DNA of 23,083 nt from NCBI GenBank assembly GCA_964461835.1, contig CAYWVO010000048.1, forward strand, positions 1 through 23,083, given 5' to 3'. The DNA comes from CAYWVO01 sp964461835. Its GTDB lineage: Bacteria; Zixibacteria; MSB-5A5; WJJR01; JAJRUJ01. Shown piece by piece: positions 8,026-16,170 of the stretch. The stretch's first letter is position 1. Each line of letters opens with the position of its first letter. Made by a program: the position numbers and the translations under genes. The notes beneath the pieces are model-generated. The model saw only the letters and a list, made by a program, of their open reading frames with translations, was not told the DNA's origin and did not search any database.

Positions 8026-9074
8026 CTGCGGGCGAGAGCAAGCCCCGGCGCATCATCGTACGCGCCCCGAATTGGGTGGGGGATGCGGTGATGGCGACGC
8101 CGTTTTTCAGCTCACTGCGGGAGACAGTTCCCGGCAGGTTTATCACCTGTTTATGTCGTCCAATGGTGGCCGATGTTTTTCGGTACCACCCGGCTATCGA
8201 TGAAGTCCGGCTGATGGATGAATCACGTGGTCGCAGTGGCTGGGATCCCATTCGACAAAATGCCTCGCTGGTCCGGGAGGGCCGCTTCGATCTGGCGATT
8301 TCACTGCCGAACTCGCTGTCCGCGGCATTGATTTTCTTTCTCGCGGGTATTCCTGAACGTGTCGGGTACCGGGGTGATTGGCGGCTGCTGCTGCTCACGA
8401 AATCGTATCCCTTTCCGGCCAAAGGGCGGCGGCTACATCGGACTGATGGTTACTTGCGGCTGTTACGGCTGGTAAGCGCGGCGCCGACGCTGGTCAAGAA
8501 ACTATCGTTGACAATTCCGGAAGGTATCCAGGATGAATCTGATTCGTTCCTTGCCGAACGATCGATAACCCAACCGTTTCTGACCATTGCTCCCGGCGCG
8601 GCCCAGCCGAACAAGATGTGGTTTCCCGAGCGGTTTGCCGAGTTACTTGTGCGTTTGTCCGAGGAGGGGATGACCACCGTGACGGTCGGAGGACCATCAG
8701 AAGTGGAATTGTGTAATCGAGTTGTGGAAGAGGCCGGCCTTTCGGCAACGTTTAATCTGGCGGGAACCGGGTCACTGCTCCATACCGCGGCCGTGATCAG
8801 TCGCTCTGTGACTTTTGTGGGTAATGATTCGGGATTGGCCCATATTGCCGCCGCGGTCAAGACGCCGGTGGTAGTTCTCTCCGGGCCGGGTGATCCGCGG
8901 GAGGTCGCCCCGTACACTGACCGGGTTACAACAATTGCGAAATCACTGTTCTGCAAGCCCTGCTACAAAAATGTCTGCTGGCGCAAGGATGTGCCCCTGG
9001 AATGCCTGAAAAAGATTACGGTTGAGGATGTTTGTCAGGCCTGCCGAATGCATGTGTTTGATCAATCCCGCTAA
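8022..9074 (+). CDS. waaF: ADP-heptose:LPS heptosyltransferase (glycosyltransferase family 9)
   Basis: The 350-residue GT-B enzyme transfers heptose onto the LPS inner core on the cytosolic face of the inner membrane. Marks: IIVRAPNWVGDAVMATPFF (11-29), the donor-site segment APGAAQPNKMWFPERFAEL (190-208) and GNDSGLAHIAAA (267-278). It resembles heptosyltransferase II (WaaF) more than WaaC, though which heptose it adds is not certain. The start at ATG 8022 overlaps the acyltransferase stop in ATGA with GGAAAAA just upstream; ATG 8010 and GTG 7989 are in frame but have no ribosome-binding sequence. The C-terminus is cysteine-rich (C311, C314, C319, C328, C338, C341), seen in part in related enzymes. 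It is the last gene of the envelope run; a new promoter follows. Confidence 0.88.
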   Translation: MTAGESKPRRIIVRAPNWVGDAVMATPFFSSLRETVPGRFITCLCRPMVADVFRYHPAIDEVRLMDESRGRSGWDPIRQNASLVREGRFDLAISLPNSLSAALIFFLAGIPERVGYRGDWRLLLLTKSYPFPAKGRRLHRTDGYLRLLRLVSAAPTLVKKLSLTIPEGIQDESDSFLAERSITQPFLTIAPGAAQPNKMWFPERFAELLVRLSEEGMTTVTVGGPSEVELCNRVVEEAGLSATFNLAGTGSLLHTAAVISRSVTFVGNDSGLAHIAAAVKTPVVVLSGPGDPREVAPYTDRVTTIAKSLFCKPCYKNVCWRKDVPLECLKKITVEDVCQACRMHVFDQSR

Positions 9075-9110
9075 TTACCAACGGAGAATTGGCATGCTGC
9101 TACCGGGTGA

Positions 9111-9139
9111 TTGACACCGTAAGCTTTTTGTTCTACGTT
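9111..9139 (+). promoter_or_regulatory. Promoter of tldD-tldE
   Basis: A consensus -35 TTGACA (9111-9116) is followed after 17 bases by TACGTT (9134-9139), a moderate -10. A start near 9146 leaves a leader of roughly 75 nt that contains a small GGAG-GTAA-CTCC hairpin (9150-9161). The ATG at 9223 is preceded by GGGAGGG (9214-9220). Confidence 0.55.
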
Positions 9140-9222
9140 TATTGGTTCGGGAGGTAACTCCTCACAGAAGGTGCTGAACTAGAGCGGGACCACCATTGTC
9201 CCAGACACGCATAGGGAGGGTC

Positions 9223-10665
9223 ATGAAAGACAAATTAAAGGGCGTAATAGATTTTCTGCAGTCGAAGGGTGTCTCCTACGGCGATATTCGCTATGTCAAC
9301 ACCGAAACGGAATCGATTCGAGTGACTGACGACACCGTAGATACCCTTAACAAAGACGTCGATCAGGGAATTGGTATCCGGGTAATCATCGATGGTGCTT
9401 GGGGTTTTGCTTCTTCGTCGATCTGCACCGTTGCCGAAATGCGCAAAGTGGCAAACCGGGCAATCAACATTGCCAAAGCATCGGCGCTGACTATCAGCGA
9501 GCCGGTAAAACTGGCCGAGGTGGAGCCGCTGGTCGGGACCTACGCGACACCACTTGAAACCGATCCGTTTAAGGTTCGGCTAAAATCCAAAATTGCCTTA
9601 CTCCAGAAAATTAACAAGGTGCTGAACAAGGACGACCGAATTAAGGTCGCGGAGTCGTCCATGCAGTTTTTCAAGACTCACAAAATATTTTGCTCGACTG
9701 AAGGCGCTGAATTGGAACAGGATATTTTGGAGTCCGGCGGTGGGTATTCGGCCACGGCAGTCGAAGGTTCGGAGGTGCAAAGGCGGTCATACCCCAATTC
9801 GCATGGCGGCGACTACTGTACTGGCGGTTACGAAATTGTGGAAAACTTTCACCTGCTTGACCATGCCGAACGTGTGCGCGAGGAAGCCATCGCCCTGTTG
9901 AGTGCGCCGCCGCTCCCCAGTGGCCGACGGGATGTAATAATTGGTGCGTCGCAAATGGCGTTGCAAGTGCATGAATCCTGTGGCCATCCCACCGAACTGG
10001 ATCGGGTGCTGGGGACAGAGATTTCGCTGGCGGGCGGGAGCTTCATGCAGATTAACAAACTCAACTCGCTGCAGTACGGATCAAAAATCGTTAACCTCGT
10101 CGCCGACGCCACTACCCCCGGCGGCCTGGGCACCTTTGGGTATGATGATGAAGGGGTGGCGGCAGCGCGCGATTATCTGGTCCAAGAGGGTCTTTTTGTC
10201 GGTTATTTGATGTCTCGGGAAACCGCACCGGTCATCGGCCGCGTGTCCAACGGCTGCATGCGGGCGGATGGCTGGAACCGCCTGCCCCTGATTCGAATGA
10301 CCAATATCAATTTAGAGCCGGGCGACGTGTCGTTTGATGATCTGTTGGCTGATACCAACGGGGGCCTGCTGATGGAAACCAATAAGTCATGGTCCATCGA
10401 TGACCAGCGGCTGAATTTCCAATTCGGGGTGGAAATTGCCTGGGAAATATCCGGCGGCAAAAAGGGCCAAATGTACAAAAACCCCCTGTACACCGGGATT
10501 ACCCCGGAATTCTGGAACAGTTGCGATGCCATCGGTAACCGGGATCACTGGCATGTGTGGGGTATCCCGAATTGCGGCAAGGGTGAGCCAATGCAGACTG
10601 CGCATGTCGCTCATGGCGCCGCGCCGACACGTTTTCGCAATCTGGAAGTGGGGGTGTCTCAATGA
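9223..10665 (+). CDS. tldD: TldD-family metallopeptidase subunit
   Basis: The 480-residue protein is the catalytic half of the TldD/TldE protease, which forms a heterodimer around a zinc site and degrades unfolded or modified peptides (microcin B17 maturation and CcdA turnover in E. coli). The zinc motif HExxxH is intact: VHESCGHPTELD with H250, E251 and H255. The C-terminal NCGKGEPMQTAHVAHGA stretch (about 454-470) is typical of the family and carries the conserved Cys region. The start is ATG 9223, backed by GGGAGGG seven bases before; an in-frame TTG at 9196 has no such signal. The stop overlaps the tldE start in ATGA. No precursor-peptide or modification genes lie nearby, so a general peptide-turnover role is more likely than toxin maturation; that is inference. 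Confidence 0.93.
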   Translation: MKDKLKGVIDFLQSKGVSYGDIRYVNTETESIRVTDDTVDTLNKDVDQGIGIRVIIDGAWGFASSSICTVAEMRKVANRAINIAKASALTISEPVKLAEVEPLVGTYATPLETDPFKVRLKSKIALLQKINKVLNKDDRIKVAESSMQFFKTHKIFCSTEGAELEQDILESGGGYSATAVEGSEVQRRSYPNSHGGDYCTGGYEIVENFHLLDHAERVREEAIALLSAPPLPSGRRDVIIGASQMALQVHESCGHPTELDRVLGTEISLAGGSFMQINKLNSLQYGSKIVNLVADATTPGGLGTFGYDDEGVAAARDYLVQEGLFVGYLMSRETAPVIGRVSNGCMRADGWNRLPLIRMTNINLEPGDVSFDDLLADTNGGLLMETNKSWSIDDQRLNFQFGVEIAWEISGGKKGQMYKNPLYTGITPEFWNSCDAIGNRDHWHVWGIPNCGKGEPMQTAHVAHGAAPTRFRNLEVGVSQ

Positions 10666-12014
10666 TTGGCAAAGAAAAGCTCCTGGAGTCATTGCATACA
10701 GTAATATCCGAATCCAAAGCCGACCACACCGAGGCGGTCTTTGTCGGGACTGATTCGAGCCTGACCCGTTTCGCGAATAACTACATTCACCAAAACGTCG
10801 CCGAATCTGACAACAAGACCTACATCCGGGTCACCCTCGATTCGCAAATCGGCGTTGCCGCGACCAATGCATTATCGTCAGTGGATTTAAAACGGGCATT
10901 GCGTCACGCAACTCAGATCGCCAAAAATCAGAAGCCGAATCCACACTTTAAAGGGATACCGGGCACCGCCACCTACGCGGACATTCCCACGTTTGATGAA
11001 CGTACTGCCCGAATGACCCCACGCCAGCGGGCGAATAAACTAAAGACAATCTTCAAGCAGGCGGCCAACAAAAATATGAACCTGGCTGGTTCATTCAGCT
11101 CCGGCGGCGGCGAGATCGCGGTCGTCAATACGAATGGTGTTGAAGCGTACCAACCGTTAACCGCCGCCGCGCTCAACGTGATCGCAATGACCGATACCAG
11201 TTCTGGTTTTGCTCAGGGTTTATCCCGAAAAGTGTCGGATATTGATGTGCGAGCCATCGGGCGGCGCGCGATTACCCGCGCCTATCGCTGCCGCAACCCC
11301 AAAGAAGCCGAACCCGGTGACTACGAAGTCGTCCTGGAGCCGGCGGCGGTCGCCGCCCTCGTCGAATGGCTCAGCTATATCGGCTTCGGTTCCAAGGCCT
11401 TCCAGGAAGGGACGAGTTTTCTTTCGAACAAACTCGGCGAAAAAATCACCGGCGATCATATCACGATATATGACGATCCGCTCAATCCGGACGGCATGGC
11501 AATGCCGTTTGATTTTGAAGGAGTGCCCAAACAACAAGTGAAGTTTCTCTCGCACGGCATTGCCGAAGGCGTTGCCTATGATACACTGAGTGCCGCCAAG
11601 GGAAATACTTCGTCAACCGGACACGCTTTGACCCCCGACTACTCCGGGGAGGGCGGGATTTCCCTAAATGTCGTAGTGGATAACGGCCATGATTCGGTGG
11701 AGGACCTCATTTCCGGAGTGGACAACGGATTGCTGGTTACGCGGTTTCACTATATCAACGGCTATCTGGACACCCCGAACGCCCTCTTGACCGGTATGAC
11801 CCGTGATGGTTTGATGCGCATCAAGAACGGTAAATTGCGCGGCGGCGTAAAAAACCTGCGTTTCACCGACAGCATGTTGCGGGTGTTCAATGATATCCGG
11901 GGACTGACTGAGGAGTGGGAATTAGTCAGCTCCTGGTGGGACGCTCTGGGGTGTATCAAAGCGCCTGGGATGCGAATCGGATCGTTTAAATTTAGTGGCA
12001 AGACCGACTTCTAG
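10662..12014 (+). CDS. tldE: TldE/PmbA-family partner of TldD
   Basis: The 450-residue protein shares the TldD fold but has no HExxxH, as expected for the non-catalytic TldE/PmbA subunit. Family marks include the N-terminal YIHQNVAESDNKTYIRVTLD region (about 44-63), a mid-protein LVEWLSYIGFGSKAFQEG segment (about 233-250) and the C-terminal GKLRGGVKNLRFTDSMLRVF (about 392-411). It overlaps tldD by four bases, so the two chains are probably made in equal amounts through translational coupling. A gap of about 150 bases to the next gene shows no clear terminator. Confidence 0.92.
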   Translation: MIGKEKLLESLHTVISESKADHTEAVFVGTDSSLTRFANNYIHQNVAESDNKTYIRVTLDSQIGVAATNALSSVDLKRALRHATQIAKNQKPNPHFKGIPGTATYADIPTFDERTARMTPRQRANKLKTIFKQAANKNMNLAGSFSSGGGEIAVVNTNGVEAYQPLTAAALNVIAMTDTSSGFAQGLSRKVSDIDVRAIGRRAITRAYRCRNPKEAEPGDYEVVLEPAAVAALVEWLSYIGFGSKAFQEGTSFLSNKLGEKITGDHITIYDDPLNPDGMAMPFDFEGVPKQQVKFLSHGIAEGVAYDTLSAAKGNTSSTGHALTPDYSGEGGISLNVVVDNGHDSVEDLISGVDNGLLVTRFHYINGYLDTPNALLTGMTRDGLMRIKNGKLRGGVKNLRFTDSMLRVFNDIRGLTEEWELVSSWWDALGCIKAPGMRIGSFKFSGKTDF

Positions 12015-12167
12015 GCGTAATACACTCTCCAGCAATAAGTTGGGGATTTGCGACGCCGACGCGCTAAATGACATTAAATGCTGATCGGTGAAACTCCGGG
12101 TGCGGCCTTCCGTACTTCAAGGATGTGAAGGAGTTAGGTCTGTAGGCAGTTCATCGAAAGGTATACA

Positions 12168-13943
12168 ATGACCGGCACGGTTATGATACGTGGCCGCTTG
12201 ACAGTGGTGTCGGCTGTTCTCCTCACGGTACTCCTGGTACCCAATGTATCGGCGGATGAATACACGCTGGTTGATATTTTTGATCTGCGATCCAATGAAC
12301 GGAAAGTAGTCGCAGTACGCGTCACCTCTCCGCTGCAGGTGCACATTGAGGCAGTCGGTGGCCGGTTCCGCAATTCCGATCGTATGTTCGCGTTCCCGTG
12401 GATTATTGATGCGGAAACTCGCGAGCTGGTCTGGTCCATGGATGAAGAGTTCACGCGGCGGGTGCGGGACCGCGAGTACTTGCGATTGATTGAAGATGAT
12501 ATTCGTCTGAAACCGGGGACCTATGAAGTTTCCTACTATGCCGGCAAATCCGGCCATTACCATTACCGCCGCGATATTGATGTCGATGACCTCAAAGAGC
12601 TTAAGGAAGAATTACGTGATCTGATCGATGAGATCTTCGGTTCCGGCAAAAAATCGGACGACCGCGTTGTGGTTTCGGATTTCTATGCCATCATGACCAG
12701 TAATGCGGATGATTTCGTCATCCTGAATGATATCCCCGGCCCACCCTCGGCGCCGATTACCTTGAACCATCCTCGTAACGACGATTACCTCACCGCCGGG
12801 TTTGAGCTGGCCAGCGAAGCCGATCTGGAAGTCTACGGTATCGGTGAATACTCGGAATGGACGGATGTCGCCGTCGATTGGGGATGGATCATCGACGCCC
12901 GGACGCGAAAGCGGGTGTGGGAAATGGACCGGTGGAACACTGACTGGGCCGGTGGTGCCGAGAAAAACCGCTACGCCCGGGAGACAATCACTCTACCGGC
13001 AGGTACCTACATGGCCTGTTATGCGACCGATGACTCACATACCTATGATGATTGGAACGATAATCCCCCCTACGATCCGGAGGCCTGGGGGTTACGGGTG
13101 TGGCCATCAACCCCCGAGGATGCCGCAGTCTTCGGTTTGGCGGACCTCACAGACGGTCAACCGGTGGTCGTGGAGTTAACCCAGGTCTGTGATAACGAAT
13201 TCCTCTCCGGAGGATTTCGCTTAAACCAGGACAGCGAGATTCGCGTGTATGCAATCGGGGAGGATGATCGTTACAGTGACGGTCTGGCTGACTATGCGAT
13301 GATCAAGAAGGCGGCAACGGGCGAACGCGTGTGGATGATGCATGATGACAATACCCAGTACGCCGGTGGCGCCGCCAAAAACCAACTCTTCGATAATATC
13401 ATCACCTTACCGGCCGATGAATACATCGTTCATTATGTCACTGATGGTTCCCATTCCTATTGCGATTGGAACGCCTCACCCCCCTACGACCAGCGGGCCT
13501 ACGGCGTGACGCTCTATTACCAGGGGAAGGGGTCGGAAGCCGGTGCCTTTGAAACATTCGAACCCTCGCGCAGCCCTACCGGAGCGCTCGCAGCGATTAC
13601 CTGCGTTGGCGGCGGTGAACGGCGCCGCGAACGGTTCACCCTGGAAAAAGTAACGCGAATCAACATCCATGCAGTCGGGGAGGGCGACCGGGACGAGATG
13701 TACGACTATGGCTGGATTGAGCGTTTCGACGATGGAGAAGTGGTGTGGGAGATGACCTATCGGAAAACGCGCCATGCCGGCGGCGCCGACAAGAACCGTC
13801 TCGTGGATCAGGCAATCATTCTGGACAAAGGCTCGTACGTCGTCTATTACGTAACCGACAATTCCCATTCGTGTAACGATTATAACGCCGCCCAACCGGA
13901 TGATCCACTGGATTGGGGTATTGTTATCACCGAAAGCAAATAG
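12168..13943 (+). CDS. Secreted four-repeat protein of unknown function
   Basis: This 591-residue protein starts with a signal peptide (hydrophobic about 11-27, cleavage near VSA-DE) and holds four copies of a domain of about 100 residues that I do not recognise: 46-135 (degenerate), 206-312, 343-452 and 479-590. The last three share a Y/H-x-I/V-GE strand, a W-G-W-I-D/E or equivalent, a VWEMD-like segment, AGGAxKNR (261-268, 399-406, 537-544), a PAGTY-like turn, and TDxSHxxxDWN followed by PPYDP-like sequence (287-297, 425-435, 563-573). The pattern suggests a beta-sandwich with a conserved acidic/His/Asn face that could bind a metal or sugar; this is inference. A short charged helix (about 140-158) links repeats 1 and 2. 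The ATG at 12168 follows AAAGG; ATG 12183 is an alternative. It appears to be a single-gene unit between tldE and the convergent amidase. Confidence 0.82.
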   Translation: MTGTVMIRGRLTVVSAVLLTVLLVPNVSADEYTLVDIFDLRSNERKVVAVRVTSPLQVHIEAVGGRFRNSDRMFAFPWIIDAETRELVWSMDEEFTRRVRDREYLRLIEDDIRLKPGTYEVSYYAGKSGHYHYRRDIDVDDLKELKEELRDLIDEIFGSGKKSDDRVVVSDFYAIMTSNADDFVILNDIPGPPSAPITLNHPRNDDYLTAGFELASEADLEVYGIGEYSEWTDVAVDWGWIIDARTRKRVWEMDRWNTDWAGGAEKNRYARETITLPAGTYMACYATDDSHTYDDWNDNPPYDPEAWGLRVWPSTPEDAAVFGLADLTDGQPVVVELTQVCDNEFLSGGFRLNQDSEIRVYAIGEDDRYSDGLADYAMIKKAATGERVWMMHDDNTQYAGGAAKNQLFDNIITLPADEYIVHYVTDGSHSYCDWNASPPYDQRAYGVTLYYQGKGSEAGAFETFEPSRSPTGALAAITCVGGGERRRERFTLEKVTRINIHAVGEGDRDEMYDYGWIERFDDGEVVWEMTYRKTRHAGGADKNRLVDQAIILDKGSYVVYYVTDNSHSCNDYNAAQPDDPLDWGIVITESK

Positions 13944-13953
13944 TATCCGACAT

Positions 13954-13999
13954 CGCGTAATTCATTAGCTCTGTATCCTCTGCCGATCTCTAATACGCG
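13954..13999. terminator. Weak bidirectional hairpin between convergent genes
   Basis: CGCGTA (13954-13959) pairs with TACGCG (13994-13999) and TTAG (13965-13968) with CTAA (13990-13993), leaving a five-base bulge and a 21-base loop. It overlaps the amidase stop codon. No T-run follows on either strand, so terminator function is only a suggestion from its position between convergent genes. Confidence 0.25.
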
Positions 14000-15489
14000 G
14001 GATCGTACTTGGCCTTAAAGGCCAGAATACTTTCGTAAATTGAGCGGGCGACTTTTTTCTGAAACGATCTTTTGCGGAGGGTGTTTTCTTCGTCTCCATT
14101 GCTGATGAATGCAGATTCCACCAGCACCGAGGGCATATATGCTTTATTGAGTACCACAAATCCGGCCTGGTCCACACCTCGGGACGGTATCTTGAGGCTT
14201 TTCTCGAAGCGCTTTTGTACCATTTCCGCCAAATCCGCCGATTCTGATTGAAACTCAGTCTGGATCATATCCAGCAAAATGAATTGCACGATGGAGGTAT
14301 CCTCAGTCGCGGGATCATCTTCCTCATAACGTAACGCTGCGTTCTCCAACTGGGCCGCCGCGCGGGCCTCATCATTTTTCGCCCGGGCAAGGAAGAATGT
14401 CTGACAGCCACGAGCGGACGCCCGCCTCGCCGAATTGGCGTGAATGGAAATAAATAGGTCCGCGCCGGCGTTGTTGGCGATGGCTGCTCGCTCCTCCAGG
14501 GGGACAAAGTAATCGCGGTCCCGGGTCATGATGGCCTCGAGTTCAGGATTATCCTCGATCATCTCGCGCAGGTAGTTAGCGATCGCCAGCACAATATCTT
14601 TCTCTTTGGTGCGTCGTCTGCGGCCAATCGCCCCCGGGTCGCGTCCCCCGTGACCGGGATCGATTACAATCAAATCAATCGGTTCCGGGCGTGTGGTGAC
14701 CGCGGGCGTTTCGGTCAGGGGGTAGTCAGGCGTATAACTGGAGTCTTTAAACAGGACCTGAATACGATCGGGTCGTGATTCGGTCATCGTGACGAATTCT
14801 CCCAGATCGTAGACAAAACGGAACGAAATCTGGGCGGAACGGGCAAACTGGTGGGATTTGACTTCACGCAACAGCCCGCGATTAAACCGTTTACTGAATC
14901 CGACCGGCGAAAGGCGGCCCTCCTCGATGCTGATATTGAACCAGTTCCCTTCGGATTTAAATGCCTCATATTGTAGCGGGTGGCGCAGAATGATTTCGAG
15001 CAAGATGCCGTTCTCCCGTTGCTGCAAGGTATAGTCCACGATGTTGAATTTTTCCCGCTCAATCACCAGCGTTTTCGAATCGGCGACATAGACAACCCGC
15101 CGGGGATGTACTGAATCGAGGATCGGCGCCAGCGTGGCAATGGGCGCCATAAAGTCCCCGTCGATAAACTTCACCGGGTAGATCAAATTGGCTGCTGCAC
15201 TATCCACGCCCACGAATGGGGAGTTGATGGTAAATCGCCACCGGTGTCCATGCAGCCTGATTTCGACGGCATCCGCGAGCTGGTCCCAGGTTAGCTTTCC
15301 CCCCAGCGCCTCAAACAACTCGATTAACGAGATATACTCGCCGGCTTTCAATTCTTCGGAGCGAACGGTCAACCGGTCCCCGGCAGAGGTAATCGTTACC
15401 TCGCTGTGCGACGGTTGGGCATGGACACCTACACCAAGAATGAGGCAAACAGCGACTATGGTCAAACGCATAGGATCAGGTTTTTTCAT
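13990..15489 (-). CDS. N-acetylmuramoyl-L-alanine amidase (Amidase_3) with N-terminal wall-targeting domains
   Basis: The 499-residue periplasmic enzyme cuts the amide bond between N-acetylmuramic acid and L-Ala of peptidoglycan, as AmiA/B/C do in cell separation. After a signal peptide (to about VHA, residue 24) come a copper-amine-oxidase-N-like/AMIN-like beta region (about 30-250), a proline-rich linker and the catalytic domain (about 272-495). Zinc ligands H280 (DPGHGG), E296 (KEKDI) and H350 (SIHANS) and the catalytic E458 (VLVESAFIS) are all present. The start at ATG 15489 gives a normal signal peptide; ATG 15471 is a shorter option and TTG 15516 is unlikely. It lies 52 bases after smpB on the same strand and probably shares its transcript. 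No EnvC/NlpD-type activator gene is nearby. Confidence 0.9.
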   Translation of the reverse strand: MKKPDPMRLTIVAVCLILGVGVHAQPSHSEVTITSAGDRLTVRSEELKAGEYISLIELFEALGGKLTWDQLADAVEIRLHGHRWRFTINSPFVGVDSAAANLIYPVKFIDGDFMAPIATLAPILDSVHPRRVVYVADSKTLVIEREKFNIVDYTLQQRENGILLEIILRHPLQYEAFKSEGNWFNISIEEGRLSPVGFSKRFNRGLLREVKSHQFARSAQISFRFVYDLGEFVTMTESRPDRIQVLFKDSSYTPDYPLTETPAVTTRPEPIDLIVIDPGHGGRDPGAIGRRRRTKEKDIVLAIANYLREMIEDNPELEAIMTRDRDYFVPLEERAAIANNAGADLFISIHANSARRASARGCQTFFLARAKNDEARAAAQLENAALRYEEDDPATEDTSIVQFILLDMIQTEFQSESADLAEMVQKRFEKSLKIPSRGVDQAGFVVLNKAYMPSVLVESAFISNGDEENTLRKRSFQKKVARSIYESILAFKAKYDPAY

Positions 15490-15541
15490 GCACCGGCGAT
15501 TGCTCCGGTGTCGCAATTAAGCAATCCAGCATGTGTGACAC

Positions 15542-16021
15542 TCACCGGCGGCGAAAGACCGAGCGCTGAACCTCCCGCTCGCTTTCGCGTTTGGCTATGG
15601 CTTCTCGCTTATCGTAGAGCTTTTTACCTTTGGCCAGGGCCAGCTCGACTTTGGCGTGTGGCCCCTTAAAATATACTCGCAGGGGAATCAAGGTGAGCCC
15701 CCGTTCCTGGATTTTGCCGATCAGCCGGCGTATTTCCCGGCGGTGCAGCAGCAACTTCCGCCGCCGCGTGGGATCGTGATTGAAGCGATTGCCCGGATCA
15801 TACGGCGAGATATGCATCTTCTCCAGAAATATTTCCCCATCATCCACGAGCGCGTAGGCATCTCCCAGGTTGCATTTGCCGGCACGCAACGACTTCACTT
15901 CGGTACCCTGCAAGACAATCCCGGCTTCAAACGTATCCAGGATCTGGTACAGATGCCGCGCCTTCCGATTACTGGTTACCAGGCGTTCTTTTCGTCCGTC
16001 GGATTGGGTCTGTGCACTCAT
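15542..16021 (-). CDS. smpB: SsrA-binding protein
   Basis: SmpB binds tmRNA and brings it to stalled ribosomes for trans-translation. The roughly 159-residue protein shows the oligonucleotide-binding fold marks: NRKARHLYQI (about 18-27), a GTEVKSLRAGKCNLGDAYA stretch (about 38-56), HISPYDPGNRFNHDPTRRRKLL (about 69-90) and the basic C-terminal tail KKLYDKREAIAKRESER that enters the ribosome decoding site. Start choice is between adjacent ATGs at 16024 and 16021, both behind GGGTGGGG; 16021 has the better spacing. An in-frame TTG at 16060 falls inside the promoter -10 and cannot be the start. The tmRNA gene itself is not in the window. Confidence 0.94.
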   Translation of the reverse strand: MSAQTQSDGRKERLVTSNRKARHLYQILDTFEAGIVLQGTEVKSLRAGKCNLGDAYALVDDGEIFLEKMHISPYDPGNRFNHDPTRRRKLLLHRREIRRLIGKIQERGLTLIPLRVYFKGPHAKVELALAKGKKLYDKREAIAKRESEREVQRSVFRRR

Positions 16022-16059
16022 CATATTTCCCCACCCTTCATCGACAGGCTGCAATATCA

Positions 16060-16088
16060 ATTGTAGACACCCATCGACAAAATCTCAA
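16060..16088 (-). promoter_or_regulatory. Promoter of smpB-amidase
   Basis: On the minus strand TTGAGA (16088-16083) and TACAAT (16065-16060) are separated by exactly 17 bases. Both hexamers are close to the sigma70 consensus. Transcription would begin near 16053, about 30 bases before the smpB start. Confidence 0.72.
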
Positions 16089-16113
16089 GGTGATTCCTGA
16101 TACACTGAATGCC

Positions 16114-16142
16114 TTGCCCTAGATGCATTCCGGCTCTATAAT
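16114..16142 (+). promoter_or_regulatory. Promoter of the TonB-dependent receptor
   Basis: TTGCCC (16114-16119), a 17-base spacer and a perfect TATAAT (16137-16142) point to a start near 16149, 22 bases before the receptor ATG. The in-frame ATG at 16123 lies inside this promoter, which rules it out as start. The -35 is 25 bases from the divergent smpB -35. Confidence 0.75.
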
Positions 16143-16170
16143 TTCCGGTGATCTTATTTGGGGTCGAAAG

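Noticed and set aside
7871..8422. 183-codon open frame on the minus strand
   Set aside because: It is antisense to the acyltransferase/heptosyltransferase junction, spans both genes, and its Ser/Arg-rich product has no domain pattern.
9196..9222. TTG start for tldD
   Set aside because: It would place the GGGAGGG ribosome-binding sequence inside the coding region; ATG 9223 is better.
12015..12167. Promoter or riboswitch in front of the repeat-protein gene
   Set aside because: TTGCGA with an AT-rich sequence 17 bases on was noted, but the -10 match is poor and no structured leader is evident.
13476..13895. 139-codon open frame on the minus strand
   Set aside because: Antisense to the repeat-protein gene and without recognisable features; its apparent pattern mirrors the repeats on the other strand.
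12616..13943. DNA-level tandem repeat or CRISPR-like array in the repeat-protein gene
   Set aside because: The repeats are protein-level copies with diverged DNA and lengths near 320-400 bases, with no short identical repeats or spacers.
16123..16170. Longer N-terminus for the TonB-dependent receptor
   Set aside because: The ATG at 16123 lies between the -35 and -10 boxes and would bury the signal peptide.
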